Assembly (NCBI GenBank): GCA_008360955.1
Contig: LUCM01000819.1
Location: forward strand, 92,629 to 156,628
DNA length: 64,000 bases
Source of the DNA: Fasciolopsis buskii
Lineage: Eukaryota; Platyhelminthes; Trematoda; Plagiorchiida; Fasciolidae
Direction of reading: 5' to 3'
Part shown: piece by piece, positions 49,881 through 62,181 of the stretch
Numbering within the stretch: the stretch's first letter is position 1
Layout of the letters: every line of letters starts with the position of its first letter
Position numbers and translations under genes: made by a program
The notes under the pieces: generated by a model
What the model saw: the letters and a program-made list of their open reading frames with translations, nothing else
Databases searched by the model: none
What the model was told of the DNA's origin: nothing

Positions 49881-52019
49881 GATTCGAATATGGTTAAAGA
49901 AGTTTTGGTAAATAGATTGAAATGTCATTATCCACTGCAGTTTTCACATAAAATCAATCTGTCGCTGAGAGGTGAATGACATTCGACCTTCATACAATCT
50001 GAAGATGCCTTCGTTTAGGCGATGGAGCCTCCAAGGAAACAATGAAATCTGGAAAAAGGTGGGCTGCAGTGCACTTTGACTCAAATGAAAAATAAATTTT
50101 CCAGTGTTCGCCACGTCTTTTCGTTAGATATTTAGTTTCTTTTTTGTCATAGTGATAAGCAATTAATTGTTACAACTGTCAGCGGGAACCTCCATCTCTA
50201 GACGTTAGGATTATGATCCGACCAAAATTTCAAGCAATTTTTCGAATCTCTCTCGCTTGTCTTAAACCTCACATTCATGTTTTTTTTCGGGTAGTCAGAT
50301 GCTGTTCTTCGTATCACTGTCGGGCATCGGAATTTTCAACAGAAGAATCTGTGGGGACAGTTCGACGTTTTGCTCAAACAATATCTTGCGCGACCATTCG
50401 TTTTTACCAATGGAATTTGGAAGCAAAAATTATACGAGGGAAACGAGTTCGAGTAAGTCAGAACCAATCGGTGGGCAAATTTACTGGACACCAAATTCGT
50501 CCAAGATTAAATATCAGTCTTGGGTAGATTACTTTGCGTTCAGTAGATGTCAGTGACTCTACAGCAGAAAGCAGATTCTATAAAATTGATTATCAGACTA
50601 ACTGAGATGTAACATCTGTTTATAGTTACGTTTTGGTTTTTCATTAACAAAATGTAGTATCAATAAGCAGAAAATTATCAATCATTTGAAAGTGAATACT
50701 GATCGATAAGTTCCTACAATTAAAATAAATCAGTACGTTCAGTTGACAAACGTTGCACGATCAGTACAAAATGCCAGTGTTGCCATATATTGTGGTTCAA
50801 AAATCAGTTCGGAAACTGGCAGGTATTTGTGTTGATTGTGCTTACACCCAAGATAGTTATAAGGCCGTTAGGCGTGGTAATGGAAACAGAAAAATGTTGA
50901 GAACTCAGTGCTTTACTTATATCTCTTCTCTTATTTTCGCTGCATGCGGCCTATTACTCGGTGGACAAGTTTCATGGTTATTTCTTCGCGATTCTTTAAA
51001 GGGGAATTAATTCCGAACAGGGAAGTCCCCATAAGCTGTCATTAGCGAAACGTTTTATTTCAGGCAGTTTCCAATTTAGTTCAGATTCAATGACCTTGAA
51101 GACACTCCGTGAATGTGCCTATGAACTTAGTGCAACCATGTCCTCAGTTCGTCCACGTCTCTTTGCTTTCTCGACCCGGCGTCCTGGAGCAAATCGTGAC
51201 TGTTTCACATGCCATTTCCAACCAGCGGCCTTGTAGGATCTGTAGTTGAACGCAAAAAATGGACGTCGATAACGGGGTTGGCCTAAAAGGTAACTGGCCA
51301 CTTGAGGCTTGATAAGAATGACCTTGCAACAATCAAGGCATGATTTTAACTGTTTTGAAGTTTCACTATGGATATGACGAAATAAAGGTAGGACAGGGTA
51401 CACAAAATTTCAGTACTGAGAATTATGCTAGTGTTAGCCATGTGGTCATATGACAAATGACGCTGACTATGTCACCTCATGCAAATCCACATTTTGAAAT
51501 GTGGTTTGGTTATCAACGGAAGTTAAGAAAGATGTCCATCACGTGCAACAGCGCACGTGTTCATCTAATCGGCAGTACTGAGGCATGACGTAAATAAGCG
51601 CCTCGATGATGATCTGGGTAACTAAGCTCACCTTTTCTCTCTCCGTACTCGTGGTTGGGAGAGAACTAAACTTCACGGGCCGAGCAGGACACGGCTTCAG
51701 GTCCAAATACGCCCCTTCCGTTTAGAAACCAGGGCAACGGAACATGAAGTCTGATTTTTTCAGTAAGCCTGCAAGGAATCTGAATGTCGACAGTTTGACA
51801 GGCCCGAACCTAACCGGTTATTCTGTAATACGGTATCTCGGATTCTAATCGTTTACGAAGGCGTTTCCTCCCGTCAGCTATGGGAACGATAATGCTAAGA
51901 TGAAGATCAAACCAAAAAGGGAAACGAAGCGTACATGGAAGTTTTTTCTGTAACTCCTATCTTCAGTGGACTCTGGAATTCCCACGCAACTTTTAATTGA
52001 AATACGACCTAGTTGAGAC
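49881..52019. other. no gene recognised; short open frames
   Basis: Plus-strand frames at 50213-50527 and 50753-51010 and a basic minus-strand frame at 51403-51119 (SYKAAGWKWHVKQSRFAPG) are the best candidates. None has convincing splice sites or a family match. Confidence 0.3.
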
Positions 52020-52680
52020 GGTCAGATGAGAAGAAATTCACTAGAGTCGATACTATGCGCCAGCCCTATTCTGGCGGGTAACCGAGATGGCTCTGATGTA
52101 ATGCTTGAGTTCCCTTTGACATGGCCCGTTCGCCTAGCTGGTGAAAGATACATGGCGCTGAAGCGTGAAATGCTCATGTTTGAGCTCAAAGCCGGCTGGG
52201 ATCTGCTCATATGTGCTGTGGTTTTGTTCACGTGCTAGCAGCTCAGACCACTCAGAAAGGAAACGAACGAGCGATAGTGAACAGAGTAACCTAGGCTAGT
52301 CATTTGTGAAAAATTTCAGGTCCGGCTACGAGCCGGTGACGGAAGTGCACGACCACACTTTACTGGTGCGATGAATCACACAACAGCGAGGCCGAATTAC
52401 CCCCGGGAAACGGGACTAGCTGACAAGCCTGTTTGAAGTGGGGCGAATGACGCACACGACAGAGACTGGATTGACCGCAAGCCGGATGCATGGTGGAAAA
52501 TCAACCATTTGGCTAATTTCGGGCCCAAATAAAAGCAGGCTGATTTCATGATGGGCTCAGAGGCAAGCAGGGGTGTCGCTTGAAATGATAACCAAGCAGC
52601 CCGGGCGATTGAAGCAGTCTGATAGTAGACCTTGACCCCAAAACGCCTACAGGGTGCGTTAAGATAGCCGAAACCGTCAT
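52020..52680. other. GC-richer island with an unassigned open frame
   Basis: This block is visibly richer in G and C than its surroundings and contains a perfect CCGGCT-ACG-AGCCGG hairpin at 52322-52336. A plus-strand frame at 52026-52238 (ESILCASPILAGNRDG, VRLAGERYMALKREML) looks protein-like but overlaps an equally open minus-strand frame. It could be an exon or part of a repeat. Confidence 0.25.
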
Positions 52681-54495
52681 CGTCTGAATTTCGGGCATTC
52701 TTGCTTGATTAAGCCGGACTGTGTTTGGAATAGAATCGAGGCTACCAAGTGAAGTGACCAGAGTTGGCGACAGTAGTACGTACGTAGGTGGAAAAAGATT
52801 TCAAATGCAAGGAAGTTATCGGTTGTTTCCTGGGCACAACGCCTGTTGGACAAAACCACCATTCAGGGTGTCCTGAGACCCTAACCAAGCAATCAAGTCC
52901 AAAGACACCCGTTAGACTGTCCATCTGATGGTTTGTGCTAACCAAGTGTTTCTGAAATGCCATTTTCCCAATGCATCACAGAGTTGTTGTACGCAAACAT
53001 AAGCAAGCAGAAACCCCACGACTAAAGAGAAACATTTGCTGGATTTAACCAATATGCCATTGTTGGCGCTGATGGGAGATTGAGGGCTCGAATAGAAGGC
53101 TTTATTCACAGTGCCCGTTAGGTACTTAATGAGAAGATCTAGAACAATACTTTCATTGAATGGTAACTGAACTGGTAACATATTATGAGGGATAGCAAGG
53201 ATGCTATAACTTTAATTTTGACCTATTTGGTTTTCTTTGAAACCCTCTGCTTTTCCTATTTTTTGGACTGTAACTTCGAATGGTCACCGTCTAGTAAAGC
53301 TTTTTAGAGCACTTTCTGACTCTCCTGGAAAGGTTTAAATCTAGGCTTTGTGTATATTTATGGTCAGAAGACTGAGAAGAGGTGTGCCATTCCGTCCACA
53401 TATCACTTCTTTGCATCCTAGGTGGTACCAAGATTAGTGAACCCCATCCACACACTGGAGTCATGCCAGTATTGTTACAAGAGCTCACGCCTAGTTATCG
53501 CGCTCCCTGGCTTGTTTTGGTGAAGCTGCTGTTCTGGTGGGGGAGGGCAACTTGCCGTCGCGAGGCTCGTTATCACAAATGATCCATGGAAAACTTATTT
53601 TGCTTCTGTCCCAGTCCAAATTTCAGGGGCAGTGTTGACAACCCTCGCCTCCAGCGTAGTGGGCCATGATGGCACGGGTCATGCTCCCTCCACCTCACAT
53701 GCGTGAATCATGACGCAAAATGCATTGAATGCAGCCAAGTCAGGTTGCCTTAGAGAATCGATTTTCCTCCATAGACGGTCGATAATTGCTATGATGTCGT
53801 GCTGGCATTCAGGCGATTTGGCTTGCGTAGGTAGGACCGATGGCATTCGGTTTGTAATGTTTCACTAGATCAAGGACTCTGTATACACTAGTAACAATGA
53901 AGACATCTTCAAAAATCGGCATTCAGAAATGATCAATCAAGAGTAGAAGAACTTTCAATAGTCTGCTGGATTGTGGGAAACATGAATTTTCATGCACTCT
54001 GTTACCGAAGTAGCAGAGGTTGACGGGAAACATTTGGAAGATGGATACAGGAACGCGAGAACAACGTAGATCATGTATCTTATTTAGGAAGTGAATGACC
54101 AAGGAAAGCCTCCAGAAATGTTAACAAATTACTTTCCAGAAATACCATTGAGCAACAATGGTCATAAGAAGGCTTGTAAGGTAGTCCTTTCTCCGCAGCC
54201 CCTTAAATCCCTGGACATGCATCCACTTGGAAACACAAGAGAATATCTAGAAAGATGGTACGCGGAAACTCTCCGAACTTGAAGCTTGCAAAATATCTCT
54301 ACCAAATGTTAGGATTAAGTAAAAGTAATATACATCGACCAACTGAGAGGCACGATACCACGTAAGGTCGGAGTTTTCACGACTGCAGCCGACGGAAATA
54401 CGAAGTGTTGATTCATACGCCATTTGATTTTCCCGCAGTAAAATGTTGTCTATATTCCTTCGGCACGATTTTCCTAATCAGCATACTAGGAGACA
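52681..54495. other. no gene recognised
   Basis: Short frames on both strands without family resemblance. Confidence 0.4.
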
Positions 54496-55031
54496 TCATG
54501 GAAACTTGAACAAGAACCACATACTGAACGGGAAATTTATTTTGGCTTTCTGTGTGCACTGAACCGTACCTCCGGTCTTTTTCTCAATGCTCTTTCCAGG
54601 ATAGGCAGTTGTTCCCGTTCTGTTAGGATTCAGACGGAAATCAAACTTCGTAATATGCTTATTATCAGTAGTGAGACAGACGACTTGCGCAAACATCCTG
54701 TAAATATCCGTTTTTTCAAGATTGTATTCTCTAGCTTCACCATTAATATGGTCAACGAAAACAAACCTCATGGTAAACCCATCCCAGAGGTTTCCCTCGC
54801 TTTTACCATTTCGATCTGTGCCTTTTCTACTTCTGGTGTGGTGTACGTATTATAGTTGAGCTCAATTTTACGATATTTTGAAATAAAATAGGAATCAGGA
54901 ATGAAACTATGTACAAGGAAGTGTATTGAAAATTCGCCTTGTTGAACGTTGTACAAAGTAACCAAAACGTCAACAAAAATTACACTCTCAACCAGCGACT
55001 TACTCTTACGATATTGGGACCCATCACACAA
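54496..55031 (-). CDS. two abutting unassigned minus-strand open frames
   Basis: The upstream frame (55031-54768, beginning at a TTG) includes SLVESVIFVDVLVTLYNV and NYNTYTTPEVEKAQIEM. Its stop overlaps the ATG of the next frame (54771-54496, 91 residues) in an ATGA. The second frame includes REYNLEKTDIYRMF and ITKFDFRLNPNRTGTTAYPG. Both have the composition of real protein, and one base shift would join them, so this may be one broken coding sequence or two exons wrongly read through. I do not recognise the family. Confidence 0.3.
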
Positions 55032-55149
55032 ACTCCGAATGATTCATAATTTTGACCTATGTCGTGGAATCAAGTTAGTTATAAAGAAAGTCTATCACCG
55101 TCAGCCCTTCTAGTTCCTGCGTGTGAATCCTGATAAACGAAGCGCACAC

Positions 55150-56250
55150 CAGGATACGTGTTGACTACTTCAAAGCGCAGCTTGTTGAAGGGAAAATAAT
55201 CAACAGAACACAACAGTAAACCAAAAGCAATACGGGGAACAAGGATTCACAGAAGAAATGGTAACAAACAACATAGTGGTAGTCAGACAATGTAAAATGA
55301 CGGGAACAATAAGCAGAAAACGAAAATTCGAAAGATATGAAAACATACGGAAATTGAAATAGATATTACTTAAAATAAACCGGATGAAAGTTCCCTAAAA
55401 AGGAGTAAGGTGAAAACATAAGTCATCAGAATCAATGAAGACATTCTAACGAAAATAAATGAAGAATTCATGATTTGAAATTCACAGCTTACATTTCGCC
55501 TGGATAATAACACCAAAAAAATCGACAAAACAAAGCAGCCAGAAGGAAGAAAACGAAGTGAGAATGCAGAGCGAAAGAGAAAAAAATCAAACAAATACAA
55601 AGAGGAAAATAAAACCCGTACAGTGGGAGGAAAAGAAAACAGGACAAAAATACGAGACAAAAGAGAAACAAAAGTGGAAAACGATAAACGCAAATACAGA
55701 TAGCGAAACAATGAAAAGAGATAAAAGCAAATCAAAAACAGAAAATGCAGATGAAGGGAAAAACCAGGGAAAATTATTGATGAAGATGATGAGAAAAGAA
55801 TCGACCACAACAACAGGAACGACCAAATCAAGCGAGCAAACTACCGGTACCACATCGACCTCAATGTCCAGCGGAGGAGATGTGACAGCTCGAGAAAATT
55901 GCATCTCGTTCGGGTATTCACCGCGTTAAGGTTGGGTTATGCACGCTCTTCCTGAATTTTACCTTTTTCGGCTGTCTTACTTTCATCTCATCTTCTGCTC
56001 TTTCTACATCCCCTGTTTCAATTTCTTTCTCATCTTCTTCCTGCTCGTCCTACCTCCCTGATAGCCGAATTGCCTACTTCTTCTTCCATGTCGCTATTTT
56101 TGAAGCGATCTCCTCGCCCGTTTCTGGTCGTGCGTAGTTTTCCATGGGTTGCGTCATTTGCTGTTTCCTTGGTGTTTCGGCTCTTTCTGTGTTTTTTGGT
56201 TTGGTTTTGTACCGCGCATCGGTCCATGCTGATTTGTGAAGATATTGTGA
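55150..56250. other. purine-rich block switching to pyrimidine-rich block
   Basis: The plus strand is strongly A/G-rich from about 55150 to 55900 and then T/C-rich from about 55940 to 56240. The purine half has few stop codons on the minus strand and yields Phe/Leu/Ser-rich minus-strand frames (55831-55370). Its plus-strand frame, 55558-55929, is Lys/Glu/Thr-rich and ends in a Ser/Thr tract. All may be composition effects. No family is recognised. Confidence 0.4.
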
Positions 56251-56716
56251 GGTAAGATGAAATTAGTCGATGCGTTGGTTCATCCAGATGATTCTCTTCG
56301 ATTCGTCACTGCACTTCCGTCTTGCCATTCGATTCCCTTTAATTTTTCCCTGAATGAAAATGTTGGTTTCCCCTTGAGCAAAAATTGGTTTTTTCATAGT
56401 TCATGAATAACGAATGTTTATTGTTATTTTATGTGTTTGTTGATGTACTAATTTCCCTCCAATCCACACTTCAAAGTTCAACAAGAGATTGCAGTCAGAA
56501 CACACACGACAGAACCGGCAAAACTTTTGCGGTATAGTTTGTTGTACCCCAACATTCATTGCAATAGTGAAAAAGGTGCAGACACCTCACCAGATCTGAA
56601 TGCTGTAACAGGTGAGCAAAGAGTGGGAACGTGTCGGATTGCTATGACCGAACATTTCGAATTCACTGCAGCTAGCACTATGAATGAACCGGACAAAGGT
56701 TTTTATTATGTTTACT

Positions 56717-57223
56717 TTAATGGGATGATACAGACTGTTTATTCAGCGTGGTTTCATAGTGAGAAATAGGAATTGAGTCAAAATTGAGAAGAACTGACAA
56801 ATATTGGATGACGAAGAGGGATTGAGGACGTGAACGGGTGAGTTCGCACATATGAGGGTTCGATGGATTGTGCACTGATTTAAGGTGAGTTTCCAAGTGA
56901 TTCGCCATGCAACGTCCACATCCAACCTGGCATTGCGAACAAAGGGAACACCGCTTACATGTTTCATCCTGGTCAGTAATCATCTGTGGTGGATATCTCC
57001 ATCGCGTCGGGACGAACGATTGTGAATGGAACGCCTTAACCGTTACTTTGGCCGAGCCGATCCTCAGTGATTCATCGAATACCGAAATTACATGATATGG
57101 CGTCCATATACGTGACTGATTTTGCATGCCACGGACATCTGAACGTAGCAGATCGATGACTGGAAGGATGAAACAGCTGTGCAGTGGTTCCACAGTTTTC
57201 AGTGTGACGCTGGATGTTGACAC
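56717..57223 (-). CDS. unassigned 168-residue open frame with a Cys/His cluster
   Basis: This is one of the longer uninterrupted frames outside the skewed tract. Around residues 88-126 it has a cluster CKRCSLCSQCQVGCGRCMAN followed by HLETHLKSVH, spacing reminiscent of a zinc-binding finger but not the standard C2H2 spacing. The N-terminal part (RIWTPYHVISVFDESLRIG) looks protein-like. It could be an exon of a zinc-finger protein or a chance frame; flanking splice sites were not resolved. Confidence 0.3.
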   Translation of the reverse strand: MSTSSVTLKTVEPLHSCFILPVIDLLRSDVRGMQNQSRIWTPYHVISVFDESLRIGSAKVTVKAFHSQSFVPTRWRYPPQMITDQDETCKRCSLCSQCQVGCGRCMANHLETHLKSVHNPSNPHMCELTRSRPQSLFVIQYLSVLLNFDSIPISHYETTLNKQSVSSH

Positions 57224-58982
57224 TGAATGAGGAATTATCCAGAGCTATTCAACCGGATATAGCGAATAGAGCAGTAGTGAAATAAGCTTGTTTTTCGATA
57301 ACTTCCTCTTCTGCTTATGCAAGTGCTTACATAAGAAACTCAGCAAAAAATATTATTATGCTATTATTCAGATCTCTCAATCGACAGGAATCCGAAAGGT
57401 TTAGAAAAAGAGAAAGAATGCCATAGGACGAAGTTTGAAAAATGCATGTGGAAGGAGAAACAGTGCAGATCCGTGGCGAGTCTGCCGGATGGGGCCACGA
57501 TTGGCGGTCGTGCTCTACTTGTGAAATGATGTCAGCTTGAGGCCATAGTAGGAAGAAAGACCTGACAAATCATTTTGAGCAACAAAGAAAAGTGTTGTGC
57601 AATCTTGCGACCTCAGTTTCTGATGTCGTTAGATTCCGTGTATGTTCGGCTTCTGATAAGTTTGGTGGTACCTGGTAGATCACCCCAAATGCTTCGTCAC
57701 TTACTTTATTACTAGTTTCTTGTGTCGTGTCTCCTCATTTAGCCTATTAGTCTATTTGTGTTCTTTGTTTCGTTGTAATAGGAAGCCAAACGTGAGGAAA
57801 AGAGGGAATAAATAATAATGTAAGAAGTTGAGACAGACAACTTACCTTCTACGTTCAGGAAGAAAATGGGTCGGTGGTAAATTAGGTGCATGAAATTTCC
57901 AGATCATATTTCTGGTCTTCGTGTCAGTAATTGGCTTTTTTAATCTGTCCTAAAAGGGAGTTGTATGCATACCCTTTTATCGCGACGGCCAATATTGGAA
58001 AACTGTTGAGGTTGTCTGCAAAACTGTCCACAAAATGCACGATTTCAGTTTGGAACGATAACGCAGTCTACATTCATTACTGCATGTAATTACCCAAAGT
58101 TTTAAGATAATGTTCCCTATTTGCCAGTTCTGTTTGTCCACGGTTTTTTTAAGGCTACAGACTGCACAAACCCTCAAAATATGGTAGAAAAACAGAGTTG
58201 TTCACTGGCTCACCTTTTAAACCAGAAATTTTCCGACATAGTATCATTGCGACAAATATGCAACATATCACTATTTTTATCGATGAAATGACAAGTGTTT
58301 ATTTGCAATCGTCAGGATTTCAAAATCGGTGAACTGTTGACTATTGGAGAATCTCAGAAAAACCGTAGGGAACCTTTCTTTTGCAGGTAACGCATTGTAT
58401 TTTATTGTATAGACCTTTGAGTATAAAAAATAATGCCCCATTTCAGCCAAAAAATGTGAGGGCAAAAAAATAAAATAGGAAAAATTTCACACACATCAGT
58501 TTGTGAAAATTTGAAAAAACTCATCGAGAAATAATCAGAGCTGGTTATAATAGGTTGCTCAGGAATTTGGCTAAAATAGGGTCACTGTTTTTCAAAATTC
58601 GTGCTAAATATGGGACAGCGAAGTTCTTATAGATATTGAGTCTAGGGTGTACGGAACGAAAAGTGGATCGCATAGAAATGTGAGAGCGGCACTCTGAAAG
58701 ATAGTTGTGCAGAGGATGCGTGGGATCCGAAACAATTTTGTGAGCAAAATTCTCACATGCTTAGAAGCGTTTATCACATAGTTTTGGGGACGATTCAGTC
58801 AGTGATATGAGAGACAAACGGCTAATAATTGATAGCCCCGGGCGAAGAAATTTCAGTCTTTGTTAATTAAACCTGAGCAAATAACAAAATAAAATAATGA
58901 CGGATTTGAAAAACACTACTATACAAATCGAGAGATGGTGCATCTTGTAGTGTCGAAGCTTCATGATTTGAAATGACAATCG
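57224..58982. other. no gene recognised
   Basis: Short minus-strand frames at 57977-58177 and 58277-58465 are the only candidates, with no usable splice-phase evidence. Confidence 0.4.
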
Positions 58983-60845
58983 TCAGAGACTCTTTACACA
59001 AATATAAATGTGAGTAGTCCACTTCAGATTTTTATCATTAGTAACTCCTAGATATTTCACAGAATCAACCCTGTTTTGAGTTGACGGAAGACTTTTTATA
59101 TGAGTAGGGTTACCGAGAGAGAGAGGGAGTGAACAGGTATTCGAAACTGAAAAAGGGTCGTCAGGAAGATATATAAAACGCAGGTGTTGAAGTATAGTAT
59201 GCTTCGTCAGTTTAAGACCAGAAGATGTTAAGGCAATGGGGCGAAAACGTTTTGCCAAAGCAGTAAAACTGCTAGATTTAGGGATGGGAATAATAGTGAC
59301 GGGTCTCCAGCATTCACGAATAGAAGACGAGATTAATAATGAGTTAATTGGAGAAGCAAACGCCTTAAAATAGCTGACGACAGACTGTCAGGACCAACCG
59401 CTGTGGTGATTTTAGTGGTGCGCAGAAGGTCAAGCACCTCTTCTCTAGAAAAACTTGTAACTGTCATTTCATCATCCTGTCCAAATATGAGCGGGGTATA
59501 AGTGGAAGGATGGACGAAAGTACGATTGATGCTGTTGACATCCACAGAAATTTTTGTATACTTCTTGTTCTTCCCACACAACAGTCGAAAGCCTTGCCAT
59601 AAGAATCGATTATTGTTACCACTCAAGAGTTGGCTGGCGAAGGTATTGTCGGTACTTTGATTTCAGCTTTTATTAGGTTGGAATTATACCGCACGCTTGA
59701 GTTATTACTAGATCTATAGAAGTGTTCCTTGCATCTTCTTAGAGATTTCAGTTTCTGGGTGGAGATACGGCCATTTGGGACGAATACTGTTTCTGAAGGA
59801 CACCAAATATCAAAGATTGCGTTGTCCGTCTCTGTGGAACGTTTGACATTGTCATTGAGTGGGGTTCAAAAGTAGAACAGGTAGATGCGAGCGAAAAGGA
59901 TTCCTGGAGAAGAATAAAATTGTTGCGTGAAAATTTTCGGAGACGAAATTGGATTTGATTTGTCCGCCTGAAGGAATGGAAAGCTGACCTGGAGTTTATG
60001 TTGGGCCTTTACAGAAGCAGACAGTGACCGCTACTTGAAATTAGAGCAAGAAATTTCAAGGAAAATAAATCGGGATGGTTGGTAGTAACTTTATCTAAAA
60101 TAAAACTACCTCTGGTGGGAGAAACGGAGAGGTCAGTCAACTCAAACACAGTCCGTGGTAGGGTAGATGCATAATTAAAATCACCTACAATAATATACAG
60201 GTTATTCTCAAGAAGACGAACAATAAACACTAGAAAAGGGTCGAAAAATATGTGATATTTTGTTGCGAGATAAAAAGGACGACGCATGAATTCGTTATGA
60301 TAGTGCTGGTATGGTGAGAAAACCTGCGATGACACTGTGTCACGAGACAGTCAGTTCCGTTTAGCGAGTTCGTATAAACAACTTCGGACTTACCAGACCA
60401 GAAGGAGTTTATGTATATTGCAACACCGCCTTTAGTGTTCTTCTTTTCCGAAGATCTGTCCTTCCGATGAGATCTGAAACTGTCTACTGACACGAGTGGA
60501 TCAGCGATCGCCGGGTTCAGCCCCGATTCTTGTATGCAGATGACACGTGCGAATGTGGATCGGTGATTGAAGTGCGAGGGACAGATCCGACATTTTCGTA
60601 AACAGAAAGCGGATGTCGGTATTCAACAATGCAGGAATTGACATCTTAATCTGGAGGGTGCATTTAGGAGCTGCCCGCCAGCCTGATGGTTTGCCTCGTT
60701 TGAATGGATAAGACGATCTTTCAGGCGCAAAAATGCATGGACCCATTCCATGTTCAGAAACTAAGGTTTTTAAACAACATTGATTCCGACCGATTGTAGC
60801 GGCAAAGGAGATCGTAATCGAACCAGAAATCCAGCAAGATAACAA
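58983..60845 (-). mobile_element. CR1/Jockey-like LINE remnant with deleted polymerase core
   Basis: Reading down the minus strand, the endonuclease comes first. It has PALLNTDIRFLFTKMSDLS near 60640, a glycine-rich GGVAIYINSFWSGKSEVVYT near 60400, NLYIIVGDFN near 60190-60160, and SSGHCLLL in place of the SDH end near 60010. A reverse-transcriptase start follows at 59626-59333 (TKITTAVGPDSLSSAILRR). The next motif, FRPIALTSSGLKLTKHTIL, is near 59240. The downstream phrase VDSVKYLGVTNDKNLKWTTHI lies only about 100 bases after that (59075-59010). The FADD/YADD catalytic segment between them is missing, so the copy carries an internal deletion as well as frameshifts. Confidence 0.75.
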
Positions 60846-60990
60846 AGAAATAATAATGGCAGGATTTTAGCGCAACCAGTCTAAGGGCGCACGTCCGGTG
60901 CACAAGAATCATGAATAAACGATGTAGGTTACCAATGGAAGTTCATTAATAAACAGAAATGGACTCATGATTGTTTTGTAACTGACTTAC

Positions 60991-61114
60991 CTTTCAGCCG
61001 TTTTGTCTGCAAATATGATCACCCACAGCCCATTCTGAGGCAAGCGAATAAAGTGAATAAAGCGTCCGGTTCCTTGTGGACATAACAAAAACTTCACTAT
61101 CCATCGTTTTATCA
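60991..61114 (-). CDS. well-bounded internal exon of an unidentified gene
   Basis: A 124-base minus-strand segment is preceded by a pyrimidine tract and AAG (TTTTCTTTATTAAG) and followed by AG/GTAAGT. It enters in phase 1 and leaves in phase 2, with 40 uninterrupted codons. The peptide includes IKRWIVKFLLCPQGTG, RFIHFIRLPQNGLWVIIFAD and KTAE and reads as a folded beta-rich segment. I do not recognise the family. The next downstream intron would hold the LINE remnant at 58983-60845. Two good splice sites in matching phase around clean, protein-like codons make a real exon more likely than chance. Confidence 0.5.
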
Positions 61115-61779
61115 CTTAATAAAGAAAATCGGACGAAGGGGCATGGAAACAGTGAATATTTGCTTGAAACGATTGATAATATTTGCAGGAAAACCAGGCA
61201 GAAAAAGAAAATCCGATATCCGATAACTGGATGCAAGGTCCAGGAATATACTTTTCTCATGAATCATGTCTAATGGAAGCTGTAGACAATGTTATCAAAT
61301 TCAAACTGTTGTGTTTGAACCTGTGCAGCTCGTCACTGTAGCCGCTTGCACGATTCCCACTTAGCAGAAAGGTCCCACGAAATTGTAACAAAATCATATC
61401 CTTTTCTTCTCTTTCTGTTGACCTGCATGCGATCCAAGTGGGTAAATGAAGGAAACAATTATGGAAATAAACATTAGAGAACAAAGATCAGTGATGCCGG
61501 ATATCTACATTTCATATTGCTGTTTTTGACCGCTTTCGTAAATCAACCTGAGAATTATATACCAAGCATTTATCATATGCATTGAATGAGTATACAAGTT
61601 AAATTTTGTACAGCAAACAACGGATATCATCTCTATGGAAAACGCAGAGTACGTGGTAATAGTTTTTGTACACAAATGATTGATTAGTGTGGCTTCGCGG
61701 AAATTAACATTCCTCGGTTATTACCAAGAAACAAAGGTTTAATGGATGAACTGGGGTAAACTATATGCTGGGTTGTTAC

Positions 61780-61941
61780 TAAATGTCTCAAGCTTGGTGA
61801 TCCTGAGTCCCGATCGGGATAACTGTTCGTTGTGCTTTAGGGCATCAATCCGATCAACCACCTGGCAATATCCTCTGGCATGCGTTGTGAAAGTCTTTGG
61901 TCCGTTCTGACGATGTACTTGTTGCGGCAATATCAGGTAAA
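61780..61941 (-). CDS. candidate exon upstream of the 60991-61114 exon
   Basis: A 162-base segment starts after a GGTTTATCAG acceptor and ends at TTTA/GTAACA, a weak donor. Both ends are phase 1, which would join in frame to 61114. The peptide contains VYLILPQQVHRQNG, HARGYCQVVDRIDALKHNEQ and SGLRITKLETF. The same frame further upstream (62140-62010, NMDDGHGALFITFGV) also looks protein-like but is separated by two stops. Family unknown. Confidence 0.3.
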
Positions 61942-62181
61942 CTGATAAACCAGATATGATGTACAACGTTGCATCTGACTAGATCCACAATGGCTCAGAC
62001 TAATTCCCTGAGTATTCTGGTGCATGTGAAAGTGAGCGTACGATAAACGATAAGGGAATGTGCGCAGTTTCATTAACACCAAATGTAATAAACAGTGCAC
62101 CATGACCATCATCCATGTTCTTAACCGCATAACTGAATTAATCTTGGGATAGGGATGACTTAAGAATACTGCAGACTCCAT

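Noticed and set aside
49725..49979. 84-residue open frame
   Set aside because: It is the translation of a CATT/CATC microsatellite (repeated Ile-His-Ser-Phe).
51539..51562. Short CACGTGC...GCACGTG hairpin as a regulatory site
   Set aside because: A seven-base stem with a small loop is expected by chance in 64 kb and has no gene next to it.
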